From: Bradyrhizobium algeriense
GTDB lineage: Bacteria; Pseudomonadota; Alphaproteobacteria; Rhizobiales; Xanthobacteraceae
Direction: 5' to 3'
DNA length: 64,000 nucleotides
NCBI RefSeq assembly: GCF_036924595.1
Contig: NZ_JAZHRV010000001.1
Span: 7,591,501 to 7,655,500, forward strand
Part shown: piece by piece, positions 17,269 through 25,176 of the stretch
Position numbering within the stretch: position 1 is the first letter of the stretch
Layout: each line of letters begins with the position of its first letter
The notes under the pieces: generated by a model
Told to the model about the DNA's origin: nothing
Databases searched by the model: none
Seen by the model: only the letters and a program-made list of their open reading frames with translations
Program-made: the position numbers and the translations under genes

Positions 17269-17947
17269 CGCGGCCACCCACGGACTTAACGAATGGCATC
17301 TACGCCGCCGTCCCCCACTATTTCCTGCGCCAGTGCCGGGAGCGCATCGACATTCCCTGCTGCGCTCCGAAACTCAAGACGAATATTGCGTCCTTCGACG
17401 TGACGAGGTTCGCGCAGAACCCTGCGGGTTAATTCAACCTGCGACGGAACGCCGACCGGGCAAGTTAGATGACGCGCGGCATTCCCGCCACTTGTTGTGC
17501 ACTCGCCACTTACCGTTCCGCGAGGAGCGTGATGAAGACGCGGTGTCGCAGCGTCGCATATGACCTCGCTGGAAAACCGCTCCGCGCAATTGCCAGACTA
17601 TAGCAGCCTCAGAGTGTCCGGCCGGTGGTACGGGACCACCGGTCGCAGGCGATAATCAGGTGGGGGATGTCCGAGTTGGGTCAAGAGCGTCGATTTAAAC
17701 GTCGTCCGGTCATTTCCGATCTACCTCCAACTCCAGACATATCGCTGCGCTGCGCTAGCATACGCGATGGGCCAAGAGCCGACTTTCGCGCCTCGTCGTG
17801 ACGTTGGCAAATGCTTAAGAGCACATCCCAAGAATCTGCCAGCCTTCGGTGGGGCGAGGCGCTTCGATAGAATCTTAGCGATTGCGTTCAAGGGAATTTG
17901 AGCGCGGGGTGGTACCTCGGTCGTATCGCAACCGGAGCTGAAGATCG
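17269..17947. other. 680-bp intergenic region without a supported gene
   Basis: It separates the divergent cyclase-ATPase and TPR genes. Seen: a perfect 8-bp hairpin CCGGTGGT/ACCACCGG with a 5-base loop at 17622-17642, then a worn copy of the dispersed sequence (17665-17785). Short open frames lack ribosome sites and protein-like composition. Confidence 0.6.
17665..17785. repeat. Degenerate dispersed intergenic sequence, copy C
   Basis: It contains TTGGGTCAAGAGCGTCGATT, a core CATTTCCGATCTACC at 17711-17725 (two changes from copies A and B), then CCAGACATATCGCTGCGC. Block order matches copies A and B, which suggests a shared origin with strong decay. Confidence 0.42.
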
Positions 17948-19120
17948 ATGCACCGCCGTAATGCCCTCGTCGTCGCATGGGTCCTTGGCGCGATGTCGTC
18001 AGCATCAGCTGTCGAATGCACCATGGGTCAAGTTGCGATCGACTCGGCGTCGGTCATCACGCCCTGCGGCGAACTGCTCGCTGCGCACAACTTGTCGGAT
18101 CGCGACCGCGCACAGGCGCATTTCGTCCGTGGGCGCGGCTATCACCGCACGCAGCGTCTCAATGAGGCAGCCGAAGACTACCGCGCGGCCTTTGCGCTCG
18201 ATCCGAAGAACGAGGAAATCCTCGTCTCATGGTCGAATGTCGATCTGCGCCTGCGGCGCATGGACGACTACAAGAGGCGGGTCGAGCAGGCCTATGCGCT
18301 CAATCCGAAGAATCCGCGCGTGCTCAGGACGGTCGGCGCGCTGCTGTTTAACTTCGGGGAGGGCGACAAGGCGTTCGAGTTCTACAGCAAGGCGATCGAG
18401 GTCGATCCGACCGAGGGCTTCGCGCTCTATTATCGCGCGCGCGAATATCGTTTCAAGCGCAAATTCGCGGAGGCGATCGCGGACGCGAGTGCGCTCCTCG
18501 CCGTTTCGCAGGCCGGGCTCAACGACGCGCGGAGCTTTCTTGACGAGGACGGGATCGTTCGCGACTTCCGCGTCAAGGCGCTGCTTGAGCGCGCCTATAG
18601 CTACCAGGACTCCGGTCGGCTTGATCTTGCCGAAAAGGACTACGACGCGGCGGTCGATGTAGGGCGTTCGGCGCCTGCGCTCGCCGCACGGGCGCATTTC
18701 CTCGGCTTCTACGTCCAGCGCAAGGACGACGCGCTGCGCGACCTCACCGAGGCGGTGCATACGGAGCCGCGGAACTCCGCTGCGCTCTATGAACTCGGCA
18801 TTTCACTTGCGGGATTCAAGCGCTTTGAGGAGGCTTTCGCGGCCTTCGATGCCGCCGTGACTGCGCGCCCGGATTACACGAGAGGCCTGGTCATGCGAGC
18901 ACGCATGCACCGCCAGTTCGGGCGCACCGATGCGGCGGTGCGCGACCTGAAAACGGCGGTCTCGCTGGGTCGAAGGGATCTTGACGGGTTAAAGGAATTG
19001 AACGGGTTGATGAACGCGCTGCGCCACGCCGGCTACTGGAGCGAGCCGGGACTGCCGAGTGGACAAACGCGGGACCTCGATGACGCCATGCGTGCCTGCA
19101 TGATCGATCCCCAATGCTAG
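17948..19120 (+). CDS. Exported TPR protein (first gene of a three-gene operon)
   Basis: The 390-residue protein has GGAGCTGAAG before its ATG and a signal peptide of about 21 residues ending near SSASA. Mature residues carry a short Cys-containing N-terminal part (ECTMGQ, TPCGELL), then at least six TPR-like helix pairs (about 50-345; AFALDPKNEEI, AYALNPKNPRV, AIEVDPTEG). The C-terminal tail is GYWSEPGLPSG and ends DAMRACMIDPQC. It should be periplasmic and bind protein or envelope partners. The next gene starts 11 bases downstream. Its tail resembles that of the third gene of the operon. Confidence 0.82.
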   Translation: MHRRNALVVAWVLGAMSSASAVECTMGQVAIDSASVITPCGELLAAHNLSDRDRAQAHFVRGRGYHRTQRLNEAAEDYRAAFALDPKNEEILVSWSNVDLRLRRMDDYKRRVEQAYALNPKNPRVLRTVGALLFNFGEGDKAFEFYSKAIEVDPTEGFALYYRAREYRFKRKFAEAIADASALLAVSQAGLNDARSFLDEDGIVRDFRVKALLERAYSYQDSGRLDLAEKDYDAAVDVGRSAPALAARAHFLGFYVQRKDDALRDLTEAVHTEPRNSAALYELGISLAGFKRFEEAFAAFDAAVTARPDYTRGLVMRARMHRQFGRTDAAVRDLKTAVSLGRRDLDGLKELNGLMNALRHAGYWSEPGLPSGQTRDLDDAMRACMIDPQC

Positions 19121-19131
19121 CCGAGGACAGG

Positions 19132-19386
19132 ATGCAAAGCAGAGCCGTATTCGTCGTTGCCTTCCTTCTTTTTTCCAACGCCGCGCTCGCGGAGAGCAGG
19201 CCGGTCTGCCAATCCATGCCGCGGCCGCAGGCGAGTTCGTGCGACACGGCGGGTTTGCCTGGCACGCTGCGGAGCGAGGCGCCATTCGCGCAGACATCTG
19301 CACGCAGCCTGTGCCGACGGACGGCGCCTCTCTGCACCCGTGCGATCAACTACTCCACCCGGCAACAGTGGGCGTCGAGCCAATGA
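19132..19386 (+). CDS. Small exported four-cysteine protein
   Basis: The 84-residue protein starts at ATG 19132 with GAGGACAGG upstream. Residues 1-20 form a clear signal peptide ending ALA. The mature 64 residues hold four cysteines (26, 37, 61, 68), enough for two disulfides, and are basic and Ser/Arg/Pro-rich. Its stop overlaps the next start as ATGA at 19383-19386, a sign of translational coupling and thus of real translation. No family is recognised. Confidence 0.62.
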   Translation: MQSRAVFVVAFLLFSNAALAESRPVCQSMPRPQASSCDTAGLPGTLRSEAPFAQTSARSLCRRTAPLCTRAINYSTRQQWASSQ

Positions 19387-20462
19387 TCGGTCGCCTTGTG
19401 CTCGTTGCGTTCGCGCTCGCGCTTGCCTCGCCCGCCTTGGCGAGGGACCCCATCGGCACGGCCGGCTCGTTCCGTTCGGTCGGGTGGGCGCAGTGCAAGG
19501 CGCCGTACGCGGAATGGATGCAAGGCGCGTGCGACCCCGCGCCGGTCGATGCCACGCTGTCGGGCTCGTCGCTCGCGCGTGCTCATATCGAGCGGTCGGT
19601 TGCGTTGCTTGCGCAGACGCGCACGGAGGAAGCGCTCAAGGCGGCGAATGCGGCGGTGGCCATCGATCCGGCGAATGTTTCGTCACTGACATTTCGCGGG
19701 CGTCTGCTCTCAACGCTGCTGAAGCTCGATGCGGCCGAACGCGACCTCAATGCCGCCCTGATGATCGAGCCGACCAATCCGGTGCTGCTTGCCTCGCGCG
19801 CGGAGGTCCTGCTCAACGCCGGGAAGGGGCCCGATGCGATCGCGGACATCACGGCGGCGATCGCGCAGCGGCCGGACGACACCGACATGCTGTCGATCAA
19901 GGCGCGCATCCACCTGAGCCGCGGTCAGGTCGATCTCGCGGAGCGCGACCTCGAACATGCGGTTTCGCTCGACCCGAGCGATCGCCGCACGCGGCTAATG
20001 AAGGCGCAGGCGCAATTTCGCCTCGGACAGTTCGAGGGCGCGATCGATGACGCGACGAAGACGCTCGCAATTTCGGCGAGCGATCTCATGGCGCGTGAGA
20101 CACGGGCGCTCGCGCTGATCGCCCTCGATCGGCCGGCGGAGGCGATCGAGGACCTGAATGTGTTGCTCGGCCCGCCCGGCCAGCCGACGACCGCCGTCAC
20201 CTTGCGCCACAATCGCGAGATCCTGTTCCAGCGCGCGCTGCTGCTGGCGCAACTTGGCAAACGCGAGGAGTCCAACCGCGACATCGAGGCGCTGATGCTC
20301 TCGGGCGGCAAGCAGGCGATCCTGCGTGTGCAACTCTACCTGCGCCGCAACGGCTTTCCGGACGTGCGCATCGACGGCGAGCGCGACACTGACTTCGACA
20401 ATACGCTCAGGAACTGCGTGCTCGACCGCGCGTGCGGTCGCGGCATCACGCGGCACATTTGA
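19383..20462 (+). CDS. Exported TPR protein (third gene of the operon)
   Basis: The 359-residue protein starts at ATG 19383 inside the stop of the preceding gene. Residues 1-20 form a signal peptide (MIGRLVLVAFALALASPALA). A Cys-containing segment (QCKAPYAEWMQGAC, about 38-51) is followed by TPR pairs from about 65 to 320 (AVAIDPANVS, ALMIEPTNPV, AVSLDPSDRR). The tail has RRNGFPDVRIDG, then FDNTLRNCVLDRAC. The two-Cys tail matches the first gene in spacing and recalls a worn peptidoglycan-binding repeat. It is likely periplasmic; the partner is unknown. An upstream extension to 19239 was rejected because it destroys the signal peptide. Confidence 0.82.
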   Translation: MIGRLVLVAFALALASPALARDPIGTAGSFRSVGWAQCKAPYAEWMQGACDPAPVDATLSGSSLARAHIERSVALLAQTRTEEALKAANAAVAIDPANVSSLTFRGRLLSTLLKLDAAERDLNAALMIEPTNPVLLASRAEVLLNAGKGPDAIADITAAIAQRPDDTDMLSIKARIHLSRGQVDLAERDLEHAVSLDPSDRRTRLMKAQAQFRLGQFEGAIDDATKTLAISASDLMARETRALALIALDRPAEAIEDLNVLLGPPGQPTTAVTLRHNREILFQRALLLAQLGKREESNRDIEALMLSGGKQAILRVQLYLRRNGFPDVRIDGERDTDFDNTLRNCVLDRACGRGITRHI

Positions 20463-20712
20463 GCGCGCCTTGCGTCGATCGAGCCGCATTCACCTGCGAT
20501 GTCGCCCTCCAGATGTCCGAAGCCGCCGGATAGATGGCGGCTGGGAGTCGGCTAAGGGGTCATTCGCGACCGGGGCGAGCCCGCAGCAAGGTCCGTCATG
20601 TCCGCTATGCCGCCGAAAGCTGAAGACTGTGATCTAGTTCACATCTTTTGCCGGAAGATAGGTGTTAATTGGAGCTGATGGTGCAGATCAACTCGAACAA
20701 CGAGGTTGGATC
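20463..20712. other. Intergenic region, nothing firm
   Basis: A 250-base gap after the TPR operon. It has a weak resemblance to the dispersed sequence (AAGGGGTCATTCGCGACC) near 20555, but no gene or terminator with a T-run was seen. Confidence 0.35.
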
Positions 20713-20916
20713 ATGCCTGCCATATTCGACCTCCTCTACCGCGAATACTGCCGTGCCCGCCTTGCCGAAATGCGGACGCAACTTCTGATCTCGCCTGCGA
20801 GGCACGAGGTCCAGGAAGCGATTTGCGATGCAAAGGATGCTGTCAGTGCGACGGCGGATCGCTCGACAGAAGAACTTCCCAGTCGCCAGAGTGGCCCGCC
20901 GGTTCGCGGGCGCTAA
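20713..20916 (+). CDS. Small hypothetical protein
   Basis: This 67-residue reading frame starts at ATG 20713 with GAGG 10 bases upstream. The first 40 residues look like amphipathic helix (FDLLYREYCRARLAEMRTQLL) and recall short Bradyrhizobium hypotheticals; the rest is polar and probably unstructured. Length and composition alone do not prove it is expressed. An upstream GTG at 20662 is less likely. Confidence 0.5.
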   Translation: MPAIFDLLYREYCRARLAEMRTQLLISPARHEVQEAICDAKDAVSATADRSTEELPSRQSGPPVRGR

Positions 20917-20996
20917 CGCGGATCTATCCACCCACCGGCCACGGAGCAGCGCGCGCCGCTACGACCCCGGAAGTCGCCACGACGCGACTTCCGGGT

Positions 20997-21857
20997 TCAA
21001 ATTGGTCGAGCGCTCGGTCTTACTTGTGTAATGGCGACGCCGGAGATCGCGAGCAGCCCACCGACAATCAACTTTGGGGTCATGCGGTCGCCAAGGAACA
21101 ACACGCTCGAAATCAAGGCGAACACCGGAAGCAGCAGACCAAAGGGTGCGACGCGGCCCATGGAACATCGGGCAATCAGCCAGAACCAAAGTCCGAACCC
21201 AGCAATTCCTCCGATGAAAATCGTGTAGGCGAGTGCCAGCCAGCCACGTTCATCTGCCGTGACAAGGCTTGCCAGTTGTCCATGTTCAATGAGTAACGAC
21301 ATCAACATGACCTGCGGCACCGTGAGTAGCGACGACCACCCCATCAACATCAAGGGATCAAAAGGGCCGTAGCGTTTCGTCAGGACGTTGGACACCGCGA
21401 AAGCGAAGGCTGCTCCGACCACAAGCAGCAGCGGAAGCGTGTTTGCCGACAGGCCAGGCTCGGCCGCCAACACGACCACGCCAACGAATGCAATCAGCAC
21501 TCCGGCGGACGTGGCGAGAGACGGTCTCTCCGCGAGCAGCGGCCACGCTAACAGGACGGTGAAGGGCGTAGTGAGTTGATATGCGACGGCCGACATGCTT
21601 CCCGAGCCGAGCCCAAGGCCAACATAGAAGAGCCCGAAGTTCAGTCCACCAAGGAAAATCGAAATAGCTGCGATAGGGCCGAACTGTTGACGCGCGGGCC
21701 TTTTGACGAACGGAACAAGCAGCAGCGCGATGGCCAGGAAGCGCAGTGCGAGGAAGAAGAGAGGCGGAAACTCCGTTACACCCACTTTGATGGCCACGAA
21801 CTGATAACCCCAGAGCAAGGGAACGGCCACCGCGCAGACGATCTGGATGGCAGACAT
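20997..21857 (-). CDS. EamA/DMT-family transporter (RhaT-like)
   Basis: The 286-residue membrane protein has ten predicted hydrophobic segments in two EamA repeats (about 8-135 and 147-280), as usual for drug/metabolite exporters. Key stretches: VPLLWGYQFVAIKVG at the start of repeat 1, and AFAFAVSNVLTKRYG at the start of repeat 2. ATG 21857 follows AAGGAAGG. A TetR-type operator lies directly upstream (21874-21887) and the TetR gene is the next gene upstream on the same strand, so export of the regulator's ligand is likely. The ligand is unknown. Confidence 0.9.
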   Translation of the reverse strand: MSAIQIVCAVAVPLLWGYQFVAIKVGVTEFPPLFFLALRFLAIALLLVPFVKRPARQQFGPIAAISIFLGGLNFGLFYVGLGLGSGSMSAVAYQLTTPFTVLLAWPLLAERPSLATSAGVLIAFVGVVVLAAEPGLSANTLPLLLVVGAAFAFAVSNVLTKRYGPFDPLMLMGWSSLLTVPQVMLMSLLIEHGQLASLVTADERGWLALAYTIFIGGIAGFGLWFWLIARCSMGRVAPFGLLLPVFALISSVLFLGDRMTPKLIVGGLLAISGVAITQVRPSARPI

Positions 21858-21873
21858 GGTATCCTTCCTTTCA

Positions 21874-21887
21874 AGACCGATCGGTCT
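21874..21887. promoter_or_regulatory. TetR-type operator before the EamA transporter gene
   Basis: Perfect 14-bp palindrome AGACCGATCGGTCT, ending just upstream of the ribosome site. It shares the form AGACCRATYGGTCT with the operator before the tetR gene at 22557-22570. Confidence 0.75.
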
Positions 21888-21930
21888 ACATATCGGCGCG
21901 CCAATAGAGGAGGCGCCGCCCATGGGTTGT

Positions 21931-22545
21931 TTACCTGATGAAGCGGTCGAGAAGAGCGTCAGCGGTGGCTTGCGATGTGATCCGTGTCGGCGCCGTTTTG
22001 CCGACCACTCGCAGCCCCTCAACGAAACAGACGAGAATTTGGGCGGCGCTTGAAGGCTCAACGCCATCGGCCAACTTGCCCGCCGTCTTCGCACGGGAAA
22101 GTGCATGGGCCACCCTGGCCTCCATGGCTTTGAAAAAGCCCGCGATGCGACGACCAACTTCAGCATCCTGGCCAGCCAGTTCCATGGCTGTGGCCACCAG
22201 CAGGCATCCGCGCCGACCATTGGTACCGGTCGTGCGGTCAACGTAGCCGGCAAGGTAGGCCCGCAGGCCGTCGACCGGCTCTCTGCGGGGGTCAAGTTCG
22301 ATATCCATCCGTGTCAGGGCATCGGCAATGTAGCGATCAAGCGCACGCAAGAAGAGCGAGTGCTTGTCACCGAACGCGGCGTAAAGGCTGCCACGCGAGA
22401 GCTTCGTCGCGCGAAGAAGGTCCGGGAGCGCCGTGGCGTGATAGCCGCGCGACCAGAACACACCCATCGCGCGTTCGACAGCGGCTTCCACGTCAAAACT
22501 TCGGGGGCGGCCACGGGGCAACTGCACTGGGGTTTGGCGGCTCAT
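21931..22545 (-). CDS. TetR-family transcriptional regulator
   Basis: The 204-residue protein has an N-terminal TetR HTH (about 10-58; GRPRSFDVEAAVERAMGVFWSRGY, then LSRGSLYAAFGDKHSLFLRAL) and a helical ligand domain with RRGCLLVATAMELA. That fits the AcrR/YxaF-type group often linked to drug or electrophile response. ATG 22545 starts five bases after a 26-bp palindrome and no ribosome site fits between, so the message may be leaderless. It probably represses itself and the EamA transporter downstream. Gap to that gene is 73 bases. Confidence 0.9.
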   Translation of the reverse strand: MSRQTPVQLPRGRPRSFDVEAAVERAMGVFWSRGYHATALPDLLRATKLSRGSLYAAFGDKHSLFLRALDRYIADALTRMDIELDPRREPVDGLRAYLAGYVDRTTGTNGRRGCLLVATAMELAGQDAEVGRRIAGFFKAMEARVAHALSRAKTAGKLADGVEPSSAAQILVCFVEGLRVVGKTAPTRITSQATADALLDRFIR

Positions 22546-22550
22546 TGCTA

Positions 22551-22576
22551 ATATATAGACCAATTGGTCTATATAT
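22551..22576. promoter_or_regulatory. Autoregulatory operator of the tetR gene
   Basis: Perfect 26-bp palindrome with half-site ATATATAGACCAA. Its core AGACCAATTGGTCT differs at two symmetric positions from the site before the EamA gene. Its TATATA flanks could double as a -10 element. Confidence 0.85.
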
Positions 22577-22738
22577 CGCAAGTGACGCTTCGACTCCAAC
22601 AAGCGACATTAGCCTTGCGCCCGGCAGCAAAGCGCGGCTGGCAGTTCCGGTTGATCGATTTTACACTCGGTTGTGGGTTGGAGCGGCTATGGTGCAAGAG
22701 CGATCAGGACGGCTCCGGCGCGGGACGCATAGCGGTTT

Positions 22739-23206
22739 TCAAGCCAGCTGTTGCGCCGGGTCGGCGCCGTACAGGTTCGGCCCCTTGGTGCCCGGCAGAA
22801 TGCCGAGCTCGACGATGCCCCATAGCGCGGGCGGAAGGCACGCAAAAATCAGGATCGAGCCGGTCAAGAAATCTCCGCTCCGGCCGGTGCTGGGGTCGTT
22901 AAAGAGGTAGATGCTGAAGCCGCCACAGAACAGGGCGAAGGGGAGCAGCCAGAAAACCAGCAGCCAGCCGTTCTTGTTGCGGTCGTGCAATCGCTTGCTG
23001 CCCACGGCCAGTATCGGCCACAGGCTTAAGAGCCATGTGAATTGCGAGGTCAAGGCGACCATCAGGACGGCCGTCTCTTCGCTGTCGAGGAGAAAGGGGG
23101 CGAAGGTCGAGATCAGCACCGCGACGGTCAGGGCGAGGATCGCCAGCCAATAGGTGCGGCGGCCGATCCGGCCGTCGAAGCTGAAGAGGATCTTCCGCAG
23201 TTTCAT
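22739..23206 (-). CDS. DUF805-family membrane protein
   Basis: The 155-residue protein starts at ATG 23206 with GCGAGG upstream. It shows the DUF805 marks: an N-terminal FSFDGRIGRRTYW motif, four hydrophobic segments (about 18-36, 48-66, 80-100, 112-135), and the conserved SKRLHDRNKNGW between segments two and three. These are inner-membrane proteins of unknown function. The downstream part ends GTKGPNLYGADP, also typical. The extension to 23365 has no support. Confidence 0.88.
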   Translation of the reverse strand: MKLRKILFSFDGRIGRRTYWLAILALTVAVLISTFAPFLLDSEETAVLMVALTSQFTWLLSLWPILAVGSKRLHDRNKNGWLLVFWLLPFALFCGGFSIYLFNDPSTGRSGDFLTGSILIFACLPPALWGIVELGILPGTKGPNLYGADPAQQLA

Positions 23207-23526
23207 CGCATCCTCGCCAGGGGCGTCCTCTCGGGTGCTTTGATTGGTCGGTGCGGCGGCAGATTTGGTTCGAAACGGAGTTCCTTCAGGCAGGCGGGCA
23301 ACTTCGTGAAGTTCGAGTCTCACCGCTACTTGCGGGAAATAGCCGCCGCCCTCTGCTTGCGGCAAGATGATCGACGTCTCCTTCGGGTCACATTTCCAGA
23401 AGTGACCGCGATCGACCGCCAGGTCCGCTTTTTCTCAACGAACCGACATCGTCAGCTTCACCGCTTTGGTCCGAAAAGGGGCCAAGAGCCGCCCTTCGTA
23501 GAAAATGCAACTTTTAGCCTTTACCG
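23207..23526. other. Intergenic region without a supported gene
   Basis: About 320 bases between divergent genes. It has fragments reminiscent of the dispersed intergenic sequence (AAAAGGGGCCAAGAGCCG near 23475, also found in part near 17768 in copy C), but nothing firm. Confidence 0.4.
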
Positions 23527-23709
23527 TTGCTTCAAGCCCGCCTTGTTAAACTCATACGCCCTGTCCATGCAACCCAACGGGCCGCAATCTTGAACCACAA
23601 TTCCAGTTCGTCTGCCTTCAACGCCCGTCGGCTTCGCCTCTGGCTCGCGATCCTTGCGCCCGGCGATCTGTCCGTGAACGAGGCCGCGACGGCGCACCCC
23701 GGAAGCGCG

Positions 23710-24267
23710 ATGATGACTGGAGTGGGAAGCCCCAACGACGTGTTGTGGTCGCAGATGGAACAGGCCGGCTGGACACGTCGGATAGCGATCGATGATCTGC
23801 CTACGGCACGCGTAACAAGCAGCTACGCCTTCACCGACGCAGGCGCGCGCGCTGTGACGAAGGAACTTACTGCGATTGTCACTGTAAAAATCCAGATGAT
23901 GGGGATGGTGAAGGGCTTCGATCCACGCACCGCACCGGAGCTCGTGCAACAGCTGTGTGGCGCCTTCAGCTGGCTGGCCCTGAGAACAGCATCTCAACTC
24001 GCCCTCGCAAAGGAGGCGAGGCCCGCAAGCGGAGAAGCTCAAGCTCGGCAGCATGCCTGCATCCTGGCACTGGACGAGATAAACAAGGGCGTTGCAATGG
24101 CCGGACTGTATATCGCCGACGCCATTGCGCATGGCCCCGACAGCGATGCGGGGCGGGACTGCTTGGAGCGGACCACCGCAGGCCTGCGCTATGCCGAGCA
24201 ATGTCTGACACAGTGGGCGACCGAGATGCGCGCCGAGCAATCCGGCAGTTCCTCACTCCCAACCTGA
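23710..24267 (+). CDS. Hypothetical protein, possible winged-helix N-terminus
   Basis: The frame is open from 23527, but ATG 23710 (GGAAGCG upstream) is preferred, giving 185 residues. Residues 8-50 (VLWSQMEQAGWTRRIAI, then SSYAFTDAGARAVTKEL) look like the end of a winged helix, where an aromatic and T-x-x-G turn precede the last helix. The remainder is helical with scattered Cys and no recognised family. It has reasonable codon use for this genome, but no operon partner. Function unknown. Confidence 0.5.
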   Translation: MMTGVGSPNDVLWSQMEQAGWTRRIAIDDLPTARVTSSYAFTDAGARAVTKELTAIVTVKIQMMGMVKGFDPRTAPELVQQLCGAFSWLALRTASQLALAKEARPASGEAQARQHACILALDEINKGVAMAGLYIADAIAHGPDSDAGRDCLERTTAGLRYAEQCLTQWATEMRAEQSGSSSLPT

Positions 24268-24365
24268 ATTTCGCCAGGAGAAGCGCGCGGACGGCTAACT
24301 GAGGTCTGCCTTGAGGCCAAGAATGGACTTCGCATCTTCGCCGCTCGTCATAAGGTTTATGGACC

Positions 24366-25031
24366 CTATTTCTTTCTGCCTCGCAGATTGCTTCTTTGTT
24401 TGAGGGCCCTCAATGGTCGGCCAGCGGATGGCGGCGCAGGCTGCGGATCAGGTGTGTAACCATTGAAGTCTGCAAGGCAGATATCAAATCCTTTGGCACT
24501 TCTATGCATTAGGAGGCCATTCAGAGTGAACACCAATCTCCCATTCTGATCGCGTCCCGACCAGTCCGAGCCTTCAACTTCTTCGGATGAGACATGGTGA
24601 GGTCCATCGCCAAAAGTGATGGAAATCCCAGCGCCGGGATGATCAGGGTGAGCGCTCATATGCGCCCTGATGATAGCGCTGCGAGTATTTGTGAAACGAC
24701 CGCCCCCTCCACACGTTGTCCCCTGAGGCCATAGCCCTATAGCGGTCAGCCAGGGAGTGCGACTGATTGCCGTCCAGGCATCAGTATAACTTGTACGCAG
24801 GCGGCTCCCTTGATGCGCGAAGTACAAAAGTAGCTCTCCATCAGGAGACAAGTCGCACTTCTCGGGATAAATGCGTCCCTTAAACCAAGCTCCGCTGTAA
24901 AAGGTGTCATTCTGAGTATTCCAGCGAATGACGTGACACCACCTTGCCGGTCCGCGCCTAAAAATCACTGCTTCATGCGCGCTCTTCGCAAAAATGACGA
25001 ATAGTCTGGGTGGCGTCGGCGATGGAAGCAT
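24366..25031 (-). CDS. Conserved protein of unknown function
   Basis: The 221-residue protein has no signal peptide. It is rich in Trp, Gly and aromatic residues, with features I recall from a conserved bacterial family of unknown role: FVIFAKSAHEAVIFRRGP at the N-terminus, then IRWNTQNDTFYSGAWFKGRIY, CDLSPDGELLLYFA, WTAISRTPWLTAIGLWP and GGGGRF. The block order suggests a beta-rich or propeller-like domain. The gene is isolated, so context gives no hint. Confidence 0.72.
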   Translation of the reverse strand: MLPSPTPPRLFVIFAKSAHEAVIFRRGPARWCHVIRWNTQNDTFYSGAWFKGRIYPEKCDLSPDGELLLYFAHQGSRLRTSYTDAWTAISRTPWLTAIGLWPQGTTCGGGGRFTNTRSAIIRAHMSAHPDHPGAGISITFGDGPHHVSSEEVEGSDWSGRDQNGRLVFTLNGLLMHRSAKGFDICLADFNGYTPDPQPAPPSAGRPLRALKQRSNLRGRKK

Positions 25032-25176
25032 TTATACCTGCCGGAAATTGCCGTTGCTCTCGCACTCGGATCGCTCATCAAGGTACCGAAGCGCGACAAT
25101 AATAGAAGCTGCGACACCAACAATCGGCACGTCGCCGCCGCAGGATCGTCATTGATCCCGCGGCGACGCGATAAAT

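Noticed and set aside
21874..22576. Assigning the TetR regulator to a named type such as NemR
   Set aside because: The operator form is suggestive only; the protein lacks a diagnostic residue I could verify.
23042..23593. Plus-strand frame of 183 codons opposite the DUF805 gene
   Set aside because: It runs through the DUF805 coding region into the intergenic gap with antisense-type composition.
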